Shown piece by piece: positions 55,505-63,801 of a stretch of DNA of 64,000 nt. The number at the start of each line of letters is the position of its first letter. Within the stretch, counting starts at the first letter, position 1. The notes under the pieces were generated by a model. The model did not search any database and was not told the origin of the DNA. It worked only from the letters and a program-made list of their open reading frames with translations. The stretch is from Curtobacterium sp. MCLR17_007. GTDB taxonomy: Bacteria > Actinomycetota > Actinomycetes > Actinomycetales > Microbacteriaceae. Where the stretch lies: the NCBI RefSeq assembly GCF_003234655.2, contig NZ_CP126271.1, forward strand, positions 2,480,001 to 2,544,000. The letters are read 5' to 3'. Both the position numbers and the translations under genes were made by a program.

Positions 55505-55778
55505 CGCGGACGAGGTCGGTCAGGATCGACTGGACCTCGCCGGAGCGCATCACGGCGACGAGGACGCCGGCGAACGCGACCGCCGCGAGGATGACGACCG
55601 CGTACTCCGCCGTCGCCGACCCCCGGTCGTCAGCACGCAGGGCGTCCGGACCGGGCTCGTCGGCGCGGAGTTCGTCGGCGCGCAGTTCGTCGGCGCAGAG
55701 TTCGTCCGCACCGGGCTCGTCGAGACGTTGTTCGTCGACACGGGACGGATCGGTGCGGTGCTGTGTGGACAGTGTCAT
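55488..55778 (-). CDS. Flp/DUF4244-type pilin
   Basis: This 96-residue pilin has a prepilin core RGSATAEYAVVILAAVAFAGVLVAV with the Glu-Tyr pair that follows the processing site in Flp pilins, and a short C-terminal helix. The N-terminal leader of about 50 residues is unusually long and acidic, made of imperfect repeats of the pentamer DELRA (about residues 20-45). DUF4244 is the actinobacterial Flp-like family. ATG at 55778. No prepilin peptidase is encoded nearby. Confidence 0.8.
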   Translation of the reverse strand: MTLSTQHRTDPSRVDEQRLDEPGADELCADELRADELRADEPGPDALRADDRGSATAEYAVVILAAVAFAGVLVAVMRSGEVQSILTDLVRGALSL

Positions 55779-55861
55779 GGTGTGGGTCCCTTCTCGGTGG
55801 TGCTCCGAGCCTGGCGCGATCGCCTCGCCGACGGGCCCCACTCGGCCCGGTTGTGGACGCT

Positions 55862-56830
55862 TCACCCGAGCCCGGCGACGGTGGAGGAGAGGAGTGCGAC
55901 CACGACCGGCACCACCCCGACCAGGACGAACGCCGGCAGGACGCACACCCCGAGCGGCACGACGAGTCGGACGCCCAGGCGCTCTGCATCCGCCAGCGAC
56001 GCGGCTGCCGCGTCCTCGCGCAGGTCCTCGGCCGCCGAACGGAGGAGCGCCGCCGCGGGCACGCCGGCACGTCGGGCGAGTGTCAGTGTCTCGGACAGGC
56101 GGGCCTGCTCCTCCGGGTCCGTCGGCCGGTCCCCCACCGCCGCGCGCACGACGTCGCCCGCTCCGGACCACGAACCGCCGCCGGAGAGCGCGACCGCCCA
56201 GACGTCGAGCAGCACGCCCGGGATCCGCCCGTCGGGCTCCACGGCGCGCACCAGCCGCCGCGACCACGCGCTGCCGGTGCCGACCAGGCACGCCGCCGTG
56301 ACCAGGGACGCCCAACCGACCGGGGAGCCGACGAGCACGCCCAGCGTGTCCACACCCCACAGCGAGGCGAGCACGACGCCCAGCACCGGGAGCGCGAGCA
56401 CCACGTTCGCGCTCGTGCGGGGTCCGGCGAGCGCGACGCGGACCGCGCGGTCACCGGCGGCGGTGCGCCGCAGCGCCTCGGCCAGTGCGCGCAGGGTGGG
56501 GGCGACGGGCGCCCCGGTGCGTTCCGCCACCGCGACCACGACCCGCACGTCGTCCGCGGCAGCCGAGCCACGAGCGGTCGCACGAGCCCCCGATCCCGCA
56601 CCAGCGCCAGCGCCAGAAACAGCACCAGCACCAGCACCAGCACCAGCACCAGCACCAGCACCCACCCTCGCACCCGCACCCGCACCCGCACCCGCACCCG
56701 CCACACCGTCGCCCCGGCCCTCGACGAGCGCCCACGCCCGCGCCGGAGCGGCCCCCGCGGTCACCAGCGTCGCCACCCGGTCGAGCACCCGCGCGGTCCG
56801 GACCGGGTCGAACCCGGCGGGCGCGCTCAC
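55862..56830 (-). CDS. type II secretion system F-domain protein (TadB/TadC-like)
   Basis: This 322-residue membrane platform protein of Tad pili has a T2SSF domain: RVVVAVAERTGAPVAPTLRALAEALR near residue 100, then membrane segments around 130-150 and 165-185, and RRAGVPAAALLRSAAEDLRED before the last helix. Residues 42-84 are an abnormal low-complexity stretch consisting almost only of Gly and Ala, encoded by hexamer repeats. GTG at 56830 overlaps the ATPase stop by 4 nt. Mycobacterial loci have two F-type proteins; only one is present here. Confidence 0.82.
   Translation of the reverse strand: MSAPAGFDPVRTARVLDRVATLVTAGAAPARAWALVEGRGDGVAGAGAGAGAGARVGAGAGAGAGAGAGAVSGAGAGAGSGARATARGSAAADDVRVVVAVAERTGAPVAPTLRALAEALRRTAAGDRAVRVALAGPRTSANVVLALPVLGVVLASLWGVDTLGVLVGSPVGWASLVTAACLVGTGSAWSRRLVRAVEPDGRIPGVLLDVWAVALSGGGSWSGAGDVVRAAVGDRPTDPEEQARLSETLTLARRAGVPAAALLRSAAEDLREDAAAASLADAERLGVRLVVPLGVCVLPAFVLVGVVPVVVALLSSTVAGLG
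56579..56707. repeat. hexanucleotide repeats inside the TadC-like gene
   Basis: On the plus strand runs of CACCAG and CACCCG (GCACCA/GCACCC) repeat many times between about 56600 and 56705. On the coding strand they give alternating Gly-Ala codons, residues 42-84 of the F-domain protein. Since the unit is six bases, changes in copy number keep the frame. Confidence 0.85.
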
Positions 56831-57852
56831 CCGCGGCGCGTGGTCGACGTCGCTCCCCCGGTCACACAGTCGACCGCGAGCCGCCCTCCCCGTTCGAGAC
56901 GCAGCTGCCCCGCCGCCCCGAGTCGGCGTACCCCGCGACGGCGTTCGACGTGGAGGACCAGGTCGAAGGCGCTGACGGCCTGGCGCGCCAGCACGGTGGG
57001 CTCGAGCCCTGCCAGTCCCCCGAGCGCCTCGAGCCGCGCGGGGACGTCGTCGAGACCGTTGGCGTGCACGGTCCCCGCACCCCCGTCGTGCCCGGTGTTG
57101 AGCGCCGACATGAGCTCGCGCACCTCGGCCCCGCGGCACTCGCCCACGACGAGTCGGTCCGGACGCATGCGGAGCGCCTCGCGCACGAGCCGGTCGAGGC
57201 CGAGCGCCCCGGCGCCCTCCGCGTTGGCCTGGCGCGCCTCGAGTGCGACGACGTGCGGGTGGTCGACGCGGAGCTCGGCGACGTCCTCGACCGTCACGAT
57301 GCGTTCGCCGTGCGGGACCCGGGCGAGCATGGCGCCGAGCAGGGTGGTCTTGCCGCTGCCGGTCGCCCCGGAGACCAGCACGTTCCGCCGCAGGCGCACG
57401 GCGTCCTCCACGACCCGACGCGGGACCCGGTCGAACGTGTGCGACCGATCCAGGTCGTCGAGCGTCGGTCGGCGGCCGCGGGGCAGTCGGATCGAGATCG
57501 CCGTGCCCCCGACCGCGACCGGCGCGAGCACGACGTGGACGCGGATGCCGTCCCCGTGTCGGACGTCGGCCACCGGGGTCGTCTCGTCGACGTGCCGACC
57601 GCCCGCCGCGACCAGGCTCGTCGCGAGCTCGCGGGTGCGCCGTTCGTCCAGACGGGTGCCGGTCCGGACCAGCCCGGCCCCGCGGTCGACCCACACCCCG
57701 GCGCCGCCCTGGACGAGCACGTCCGTGACCGTGTCGTCGTGCACCAGTGGTGCGAGTTCCTCGAACACCAGCGGGTCGGGTCCGGACCGGATCCGGGTGG
57801 GAGTGGCGTGGCCGGGGAGGAACAGTGCGGGATCGGCGCGATGACGGTGCAT
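56827..57852 (-). CDS. TadA-type pilus assembly ATPase (type II/IV secretion ATPase)
   Basis: This 341-residue secretion ATPase (CpaF/TadA) has the N-terminal region VTDVLVQGGAGVWVDRG, Walker A NVLVSGATGSGKTTLLGAML (about 157-176), the Asp box VTVEDVAELRV, LRMRPDRLVVGECRG (Walker B-like) and the His box NTGHDGGAGTVHANG. It drives pilin assembly at the membrane. I take ATG 57852 as start because TAGCGT lies 7 nt upstream (leaderless pattern); an ATG 21 nt earlier (57873) is the alternative. It heads the tad operon and is coupled to the F-domain gene. Confidence 0.9.
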   Translation of the reverse strand: MHRHRADPALFLPGHATPTRIRSGPDPLVFEELAPLVHDDTVTDVLVQGGAGVWVDRGAGLVRTGTRLDERRTRELATSLVAAGGRHVDETTPVADVRHGDGIRVHVVLAPVAVGGTAISIRLPRGRRPTLDDLDRSHTFDRVPRRVVEDAVRLRRNVLVSGATGSGKTTLLGAMLARVPHGERIVTVEDVAELRVDHPHVVALEARQANAEGAGALGLDRLVREALRMRPDRLVVGECRGAEVRELMSALNTGHDGGAGTVHANGLDDVPARLEALGGLAGLEPTVLARQAVSAFDLVLHVERRRGVRRLGAAGQLRLERGGRLAVDCVTGGATSTTRRG

Positions 57853-57873
57853 CTGCGGCACGCTAGGGCGCAT

Positions 57874-58170
57874 CGTCCCGCATCCCGGGCCTGGACCTGC
57901 CGTTGTGGACGGTTTGCGTCGTCCCCAGCAGTGCGCGCTTTTGTACCCCGTTCAGTCGCGGCGTACCCCGCCGAGTGCCGCTCGGCACGGTGCCGCCGGA
58001 TCGCCGCCGGTGGGGCGGGAGGAGGACCGCCGACCCGGCGCGAGGGCGCCCACGATCCGATGCGGCGGTGGGCGCCGACGTGGACCGTTCTGTCCATGGT
58101 TCCGCGGCACGGTGCGGATCGACGGGGTCGTGAGGACCGGAACGCTCGACGACACGTGTCGGGCGCATCC
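57874..58170. other. gene-free region between tadA and the 6C RNA, with one 12-bp palindrome
   Basis: This stretch of about 300 bp holds no credible gene: the long open frames across it are unsupported. CGACACGTGTCG at 58150-58161 is a perfect 12-bp palindrome that could bind a regulator. Nothing else is clear. tadA probably starts from the TAGCGT box at 57860-57865. Confidence 0.4.
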
Positions 58171-58171
58171 G

Positions 58172-58272
58172 GGAAAAAGAAGAGGCGGCACCGGTTGGGG
58201 GGAACAGGTGCCGCCAGGACAACGGAGGATTGGGGGGAATCCGATCCGATGCCGCCGGGAACGAGCCCAGCG
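58172..58272 (-). ncRNA. 6C small RNA
   Basis: On the minus strand two hairpins each present six cytosines in the loop, the defining feature of the actinobacterial 6C sRNA family. Hairpin 1 (58248-58223) pairs CGGA/TCCG and GGATT/AATCC around CCCCCC. Hairpin 2 (58215-58184) pairs GGCGGCACC with GGTGCCGCC, plus GTT/AAC, around CCCCCC and is followed by a T-rich tail (TCTTCTTTTTCCC), so it is also the terminator. A TACACT -10 (58284-58279) with TTGCCC (58309-58304) upstream predicts a start near 58272 and an RNA of about 100 nt. Location between the tad locus and acs is the same as for the mycobacterial B11/6C RNA. The 5' end is inferred. Targets may be reached through the C-rich loops. Confidence 0.88.
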
Positions 58273-58284
58273 AGATCGAGTGTA

Positions 58285-58438
58285 CCCCAAGACTCGCGCA
58301 CTCGGGCAACCTCGACGCGCCGCTGTGCGTCGACCGGCTTGTGCACCGCACACGCCCGCGCGGTCCCGGGCATCGGTGCCCTCGCGTCCGGGGGTAGTCT
58401 CCGACTGCACGAGGACGCAACGACGCGAAAGGACATCG
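58285..58438 (+). promoter_or_regulatory. upstream region of acs
   Basis: About 155 bp between the sRNA promoter and the acs start. TAGTCT at 58395-58400 is a possible acs -10, with a weak -35, giving a leader of about 30 nt that contains GAAAGGA 6 nt before the ATG. The sRNA and acs are divergently transcribed. Confidence 0.35.
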
Positions 58439-60430
58439 ATGTCCACTCCGACCCAGGTCGACCCCCGCAACGACGACGCAGCAGCCGGCACCACCGACGC
58501 CGCAGCCGATACCGAGCGGACCTTCCCCCCGTCCCCTGAGTTCGTCGCCGACGCCGTCGCGCACGAGGACCTGCACGACGCCGCGCGCTCCGACCGCCCG
58601 GCGTTCTGGGGCGAGCAGGCACGGACGCTGCTGGACTGGCGGACCCCGTTCACGCAGACCCTGGACTGGTCTGGAGCCCCCTTCGCGACGTGGTTCGCGG
58701 ACGGCACGCTCAACGTCGCGGAGAACTGCCTGGACCGCCACGTCCGTGCCGGCAACGGGGACCGGGTCGCGATCCACTTCGAGGGCGCTCCCGGCGACAC
58801 CCGTCGCATCACGTACGCCGAGCTCACCGCCGACGTGCAACGCGCTGCGAACATGCTGACCGACCTGGGCGTCACGCAGGGCGACCGCGTCGTCGTCTAC
58901 ATGCCGCTCATCCCCGAGGCCGTCGTGACGATGCTCGCCGTGGCCCGCATCGGCGCCGTGCACTCGGTCGTCTTCGGCGGGTTCAGCGCCGAGAGCCTCC
59001 GCGCCCGCATCGAGGACGCCGGCGCGAAGCTCGTGGTCACCGCCGACGGCGGCTGGCGCCGCGGGGCCGTCGCCCCGCTGAAGCCGGCGGTCGACGAAGC
59101 GCTGGCGGGCGAGGGCACCGACAGCGTGGAGCACGTGCTGGTCGTCCGTCGCGGCGGCAACGAGGTCGCGTGGGACGACGCGCGGGACCTGTGGTGGCAC
59201 GACGTGTTCGCCACCGCCGACGCGCACCACGACCTGCAGGCCTTCCCGGCCGAGAACCCGCTGTTCATCCTGTACACCTCGGGCACGACCGGGAAGCCGA
59301 AGGGCATCGTGCACACGTCCGGCGGCTACCTGACGCAGGCCACGTACACGCACCGCAACGTCTTCGACATCCACCCCGACAAAGACGTGTACTGGTGCAC
59401 GGCCGACATCGGGTGGATCACCGGGCACACGTACGTCGTCTACGGCCCGCTGGCCAACGGCGTCACCCAGGTGCTCTACGAGGGCACGCCGGACGAGCCG
59501 CAGCCCGGTCGGTGGTGGGACATCGTCGACTCCTACGGCGTGACCGTCCTCTACACCGCCCCGACCGCCGTCCGCGCGGCGATGAAGGGCGGCCGCCAGG
59601 TCCCCGACTCCCGCAGCCTCGACAGCCTCCGCCTGCTCGGCAGCGTCGGTGAGCCGATCAACCCCGAGGCCTGGCACTGGTTCCGCCAGGTCATCGGCCA
59701 CGACCGCACCCCGATCGTCGACACGTGGTGGCAGACCGAGACCGGCGCAATCATGATCTCCGCCCTGCCCGGCGTCACGAAGCTGAAGCCCGGTGCCGCC
59801 CAGACGCCGCTGCCCGGCATCGTCGCCGAGATCGTCGACGAGGACGGCCACCGCGCCGACCCGGGCGAGAGCGGCTACCTCACCATCACCGAACCGTGGC
59901 CGTCCATGGCCCGTGGCATCTGGAACGACCCGGACCGGTTCGTCGAGACGTACTGGGACCGCTTCCCCGGCCGCTACTTCGCCGGTGACGGGGCACGCCT
60001 CGACGGCCAGGGCGACATCTGGGTGCAGGGCCGGGTCGACGACGTCATGAACGTCTCGGGCCACCGGCTCTCGACGGCCGAGATCGAGTCGGCACTCGTC
60101 GGCCACGAGGGCGTCGCCGAGGCGGCCGTCGTGGGTGCCGCCGACGAGACCACCGGGCAGGCGATCGTCGCGTTCGTCATCCTGACCACCGAAGCGGCCG
60201 ACGGCGTCGACCGCGACGCCGTCGCCGCCGAGCTCCGCGCCTGGGTCGGGACCCGGATCGGCGCGATCGCGAAGCCCAAGCAGGTCGTCATCGTGCCGGA
60301 GCTGCCGAAGACGCGGTCCGGCAAGATCATGCGCCGGCTGCTCCGCGACGCGGCCGAGGGCCGGAAGATCGGTGACACGACCACACTGGCCGACCCGACG
60401 ATCATGGCGACCATCGCTGATCTGATGTAG
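58439..60430 (+). CDS. acs: acetate--CoA ligase (acetyl-CoA synthetase)
   Basis: This 663-residue AMP-forming enzyme activates acetate to acetyl-CoA. Motifs are the adenylation loop LYTSGTTGKPKGIVHT, WWQTETGAIMIS, DGQGDIWVQGRVDDVMNVSGHR, and LPKTRSGKIMRRLLRD with the Lys that protein acetyltransferases usually modify. The N-terminal ACS extension (FWGEQARTLLDWRTPF) confirms Acs rather than a general acyl-CoA ligase. ATG at 58439 has GAAAGGA 6 nt upstream; the first 30 residues are a variable acidic tail. Product could feed the carboxylase at the start of the window. Confidence 0.96.
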   Translation: MSTPTQVDPRNDDAAAGTTDAAADTERTFPPSPEFVADAVAHEDLHDAARSDRPAFWGEQARTLLDWRTPFTQTLDWSGAPFATWFADGTLNVAENCLDRHVRAGNGDRVAIHFEGAPGDTRRITYAELTADVQRAANMLTDLGVTQGDRVVVYMPLIPEAVVTMLAVARIGAVHSVVFGGFSAESLRARIEDAGAKLVVTADGGWRRGAVAPLKPAVDEALAGEGTDSVEHVLVVRRGGNEVAWDDARDLWWHDVFATADAHHDLQAFPAENPLFILYTSGTTGKPKGIVHTSGGYLTQATYTHRNVFDIHPDKDVYWCTADIGWITGHTYVVYGPLANGVTQVLYEGTPDEPQPGRWWDIVDSYGVTVLYTAPTAVRAAMKGGRQVPDSRSLDSLRLLGSVGEPINPEAWHWFRQVIGHDRTPIVDTWWQTETGAIMISALPGVTKLKPGAAQTPLPGIVAEIVDEDGHRADPGESGYLTITEPWPSMARGIWNDPDRFVETYWDRFPGRYFAGDGARLDGQGDIWVQGRVDDVMNVSGHRLSTAEIESALVGHEGVAEAAVVGAADETTGQAIVAFVILTTEAADGVDRDAVAAELRAWVGTRIGAIAKPKQVVIVPELPKTRSGKIMRRLLRDAAEGRKIGDTTTLADPTIMATIADLM

Positions 60431-60438
60431 ACCGCAGA

Positions 60439-60548
60439 ACGCAGGTGGGGCCTCCCGTCCGGATCCGGACTGGGCCCACGCCGCCGGTTCCGGACTGACG
60501 CGCCAGCGGCAGGCCGGCCGTGCCGGTGGGGAGAGGCCCCACCTGCGT
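60439..60548. terminator. 110-bp inverted-repeat structure between acs and ridA
   Basis: Perfect 15-base arms (60439-60453 and 60534-60548) enclose about 80 bases that contain further short palindromes such as TCCGGATCCGGA. It fills most of the 139-bp gap between convergent genes and should act as a bidirectional terminator. The size is large for a simple terminator. Confidence 0.6.
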
Positions 60549-60569
60549 GTGCAGTGTCGGTCACCGCCG

Positions 60570-61031
60570 TCAGGCGGTCAGCTCCACCACCAGCTCGACC
60601 TCGACAGGCGCGTCCAGCGGGAGCACGGCGACGCCCACCGCACTCCGCGCGTGCACACCGGCATCGCCGAACACGTCACCGATCAGGGTCGATGCGCCGT
60701 TCGCGACGCCGGGCTGCCCGGTGAAGGACGGGTCCGACGCCACGAAGACCGTGACCTTGACGACCCGGGCGACCCGGTCGAGCGACCCGGCGACCGAGGC
60801 CACGGCGGCGAGCCCGTTGAGCGCGGCCTGGCGGGCCTGCGCCGTCGCGGTCTCGGCGTCGACGTCCGAGCCGACCTTGCCGGTGACCGGGAGTGCTCCG
60901 TCGACGAACGGCAGCTGCCCCGCGGTGTACACGTACTGCCCGGTGACGACCGCCGGCACGTACGCGGCGACGGGGGCAGCGACCGAGGGGATCGTCAGCC
61001 CGAGCTCGGCGAGCCGGTCGGAGACGCTCAC
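60570..61031 (-). CDS. RidA family protein
   Basis: This 153-residue protein of the YjgF/YER057c/UK114 superfamily deaminates reactive enamines and imines. It has TGQYVYTAGQLPFVDG, ARQAALNGLAAVASVAGSLD, VVKVTVFVAS and the ending ARSAVGVAVLPLDAPVEVEL; the Arg in HARSAV is the catalytic Arg position of true RidA proteins. GTG at 61031 overlaps the upstream DUF4177 stop by 4 nt. Confidence 0.92.
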   Translation of the reverse strand: MSVSDRLAELGLTIPSVAAPVAAYVPAVVTGQYVYTAGQLPFVDGALPVTGKVGSDVDAETATAQARQAALNGLAAVASVAGSLDRVARVVKVTVFVASDPSFTGQPGVANGASTLIGDVFGDAGVHARSAVGVAVLPLDAPVEVELVVELTA

Positions 61032-61186
61032 GCCTGGGCCTTCGGACGCTTCAGGTAGGCGACGAGTCCACCCTCGGGCCCGGTGACGATCTGGACCAGC
61101 TCCCAGCCCTCGTCCCCGTAGTTGTTGAGGATGGCGGTGGTGTTGTGGATCATCAGGGGCGTGGTGAAGTACTCCCAGCGAGTCAT
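61028..61186 (-). CDS. small DUF4177 protein
   Basis: This 52-residue protein begins MTRWEYFTTPLMIHNT, continues ILNNYGDEGWELVQIVTG and ends LVAYLKRPKAQA. The W-E-Y start and the GDEGWELVQ core identify the DUF4177 family of small actinobacterial proteins, whose function is unknown. Coupling with ridA (4-nt overlap) is conserved in mycobacteria, supporting a real gene. It is divergent from the penicillin-binding protein, with 50 bp between start codons. Confidence 0.88.
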   Translation of the reverse strand: MTRWEYFTTPLMIHNTTAILNNYGDEGWELVQIVTGPEGGLVAYLKRPKAQA

Positions 61187-61223
61187 GCGGTTCCTTGCCA
61201 GCCTTTCAGTCGTGGGTGTCGTT

Positions 61224-61229
61224 TAGGCT
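61224..61229 (+). promoter_or_regulatory. -10 box of a putative leaderless promoter for the penicillin-binding protein
   Basis: TAGGCT is followed by 7 nt and the ATG at 61237, without a Shine-Dalgarno. The identical TAGGCT-N7-ATG arrangement occurs at the TNT-domain gene (21418). Confidence 0.45.
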
Positions 61230-61236
61230 GCATCCT

Positions 61237-63801
61237 ATGTCTGCCCAGAAGACGTCTGCCTCGCGGACCAAACCCGTCTCTGCAGTCGGCGCCTTCGTCG
61301 GTTTCGTCGGTTTCAGTGTGCTGGCCGGCCTGCTGGTCACCATCGGTGTCACGCCGGCGATCGCGGTCGCCGGTGTCACGACGACCTCGACGATCGGCGT
61401 GTTCGAGTCGCTGCCCGAGTACATCGAGATCGGTGACCTCCCGCAGCGCAACGAGGTCCTGGCGTACCAGGGCGGGCAGTCCGTGCACCTCGCGACGGTC
61501 TACGACCAGAACCGTCAGGAACTGAGCTTCGACCAGATCAGCGACCAGCTCAAGAACGCGGCCATCGACGGCGAGGACAAGCGTTTCTACGACCACGGCG
61601 GTGTCGACATGACCTCGCTCGTGCGTGCCGGTGTCGGCTCGCTCGCGGGCGGCCTCGGCGAGTCCGGTGGTGGGTCCACGCTGACGATGCAGCTGGTCCG
61701 CAACATCAAGATGCAGCAGGCCCTCGAGCTCCCGACCGAAGAAGAGCGCAACAAGGCCTACAACGACGCGGTCGAGCAGACCATCCCCCGCAAGCTCGAG
61801 GAGATGAAGCTCGCGATCGGCCTGGCGAAGAAGTACTCGCACAAGGAGATCCTGACCGGGTACCTGAACATCGCCTACTTCGGCGACCAGACCTACGGGG
61901 TGCAGGCAGCCGCGCAGCACTACTTCAACAAGAACGCCACGGACCTGACGCCACAAGAGGCGGCATCGATCCTGGCGATCGTGCAGTCGCCCAACACGCG
62001 CAACCTGTCCGACCCGAAGTACTACGACGCCAACGTCGCCCGGCGCGACGTCATCCTCAAGTCGATGTACGCGCAGAAGCACCTGACCAAGGAGCAGTTC
62101 GACTCGGCGATCGCATCGAAGCCGGCGGGCTACGTGCACCTGACGGCACCGAACCAGGGCTGCAAGGCCGCGGCGGGCAACGGGTCGCAGTTCTTCTGCG
62201 ACTACGCCGTCAAGGTCGTCAAGCAGATGTCGCAGCTCGGCGGCACCGAGAAGGAACGCGGCGTCGCGTGGCGCAACGGCGGGTATACCGTGCAGACCAC
62301 GCTGAACCTCGACCTCAACGGTCAGCAGAAGGACCTGCTCAACAAGTACGACCCGAACACCGAGACGCGGTTCCAGCTCGGTGCGACGATGAACTCGGTC
62401 GAGGCATCGACGGGGCGCATCCTGACGATGGCGCAGAACAAGGACTACGACCAGTCCATCCAGACGCCGCCCACCGCGACCTCGCTGAACTTCAGTGCCG
62501 ACCGCGAGTACGGCGGATCGAGCGGGTTCCAGACCGGATCGACGTACAAGCTCTTCACGCTGCTCGACTGGCTGAAGGACGGCCACGGACTCAACGAGAC
62601 CGTGAACGGCACGCCGCACAGCATCAACCGCTGGACGGAGTGCGGAGCCGTCAACTACACCCCCTACGGACCGAAGAACGACTCGGCTGGCGAAGCCGGC
62701 AACTACACCGTCGCCCGCGCAACGGCGCTGTCGGTCAACGCGGCCTTCGCCTCGATGGCTTCCAAGCTCGACCTCTGCGACATCAAGCAGACCGCCCAGG
62801 ACCTCGGCGTCCACTCCGCCGACGAGAAGACCGAGCTCAACTCGTACCCGTCGTCCATCCTCGGGACGAACACGATCGCCCCGATGACGATGGCGTCGGC
62901 GTACGCGACGATCGCCAACAACGGCACGTACTGCAAGCCGATCGCGATCGACAACATCACCGACGCCACCGGCAAGAGCCTCGGCGGCCAGCCGAAGGAG
63001 TGCAAGCAGGTGCTCGACCCGAGCGTCGCCGCCACCGCCGCCTTCGCACTGCAGGGCACCATCAAGTACGGCACCGCGGTCGGCGCGCAGACGGCCGGCG
63101 GCACGCCGATGTTCGCCAAGACGGGGACCACCGACGACGCCGACCAGATCTGGCTCGTCGGCGGCAGCTCCAAGGTCGCCACGGCGTACTGGCAGGGCAA
63201 CTGGGACGGCGGCAAGACCAACCTCCGTCACTACTACAGCGGGTCCGGGTACGGCTCCTACGCCAGCAACCGCGCCGACGTCTGGCGCCAGGCGATGACC
63301 CCGATCAACACGTACTTCCCCGGCGAAGCGTTCCCCGCGCCGTCGCAGACCGCGATCCGTGGCAACAGCATCGCCGTGCCGAACGTCGCCGGGCAGACCG
63401 CCGACCAGGCCCGCTCGGCCATCTCGGCCGCCGGGTTCACGTACGTCGACGGCGGCACGCAGCCGGGCGGTGGCACGGCGGGCACGGTGTCCTCGACCTC
63501 TCCCGGGTCCGGGTCGCTGCTCTCGCGTGGCTCGTCGGTGACCGTCTACACGACCGACGGCACGCAGTCCACGGTCCCCGAGGCCGCAGGCCAGTCCGTC
63601 GGTGATGCCCGCTCCACGATGAACAACGCCGGGTTCGGCAACGTCGCGGTGGCCGACGCGTTCGAGAAGGGCGACGGCAAGAACCAGTGCACCGTCGCGA
63701 GCATCGACCCGGCTCCGGGCACGGCGACCTCGAAGGACACCGGCGTCACGCTCAAGCTCTACGGGGACAAGGACGGCAAGGCGCCGAAGGGCTGCAAGTG
63801 A
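61237..63801 (+). CDS. class A penicillin-binding protein (transglycosylase/transpeptidase) with PASTA domains
   Basis: This 854-residue bifunctional cell-wall synthase (PonA2-like) has a short cytoplasmic N-terminus and a membrane anchor (about 15-45). The GT51 domain has the catalytic Glu113 in DGEDKRFYDHGGVD and GGSTLTMQLVRN. The transpeptidase domain has STYK (Ser435), SVN (499-501) and KTGT (from Lys628). Two PASTA repeats near the C-terminus (VPNVAGQTADQARSAI and VPEAAGQSVGDARSTM) likely sense muropeptides. ATG at 61237 is preferred over the longer frame since the TAGGCT box is 7 nt upstream. It overlaps the following phosphoesterase gene by 4 nt, as in mycobacterial ponA2. Confidence 0.95.
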   Translation: MSAQKTSASRTKPVSAVGAFVGFVGFSVLAGLLVTIGVTPAIAVAGVTTTSTIGVFESLPEYIEIGDLPQRNEVLAYQGGQSVHLATVYDQNRQELSFDQISDQLKNAAIDGEDKRFYDHGGVDMTSLVRAGVGSLAGGLGESGGGSTLTMQLVRNIKMQQALELPTEEERNKAYNDAVEQTIPRKLEEMKLAIGLAKKYSHKEILTGYLNIAYFGDQTYGVQAAAQHYFNKNATDLTPQEAASILAIVQSPNTRNLSDPKYYDANVARRDVILKSMYAQKHLTKEQFDSAIASKPAGYVHLTAPNQGCKAAAGNGSQFFCDYAVKVVKQMSQLGGTEKERGVAWRNGGYTVQTTLNLDLNGQQKDLLNKYDPNTETRFQLGATMNSVEASTGRILTMAQNKDYDQSIQTPPTATSLNFSADREYGGSSGFQTGSTYKLFTLLDWLKDGHGLNETVNGTPHSINRWTECGAVNYTPYGPKNDSAGEAGNYTVARATALSVNAAFASMASKLDLCDIKQTAQDLGVHSADEKTELNSYPSSILGTNTIAPMTMASAYATIANNGTYCKPIAIDNITDATGKSLGGQPKECKQVLDPSVAATAAFALQGTIKYGTAVGAQTAGGTPMFAKTGTTDDADQIWLVGGSSKVATAYWQGNWDGGKTNLRHYYSGSGYGSYASNRADVWRQAMTPINTYFPGEAFPAPSQTAIRGNSIAVPNVAGQTADQARSAISAAGFTYVDGGTQPGGGTAGTVSSTSPGSGSLLSRGSSVTVYTTDGTQSTVPEAAGQSVGDARSTMNNAGFGNVAVADAFEKGDGKNQCTVASIDPAPGTATSKDTGVTLKLYGDKDGKAPKGCK

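Noticed and set aside
58246..58539. Small protein gene upstream of acs beginning at ATG 58249
   Set aside because: The frame has no homology, runs through the acs start, and the region is better explained by the oppositely oriented 6C RNA and its promoter.
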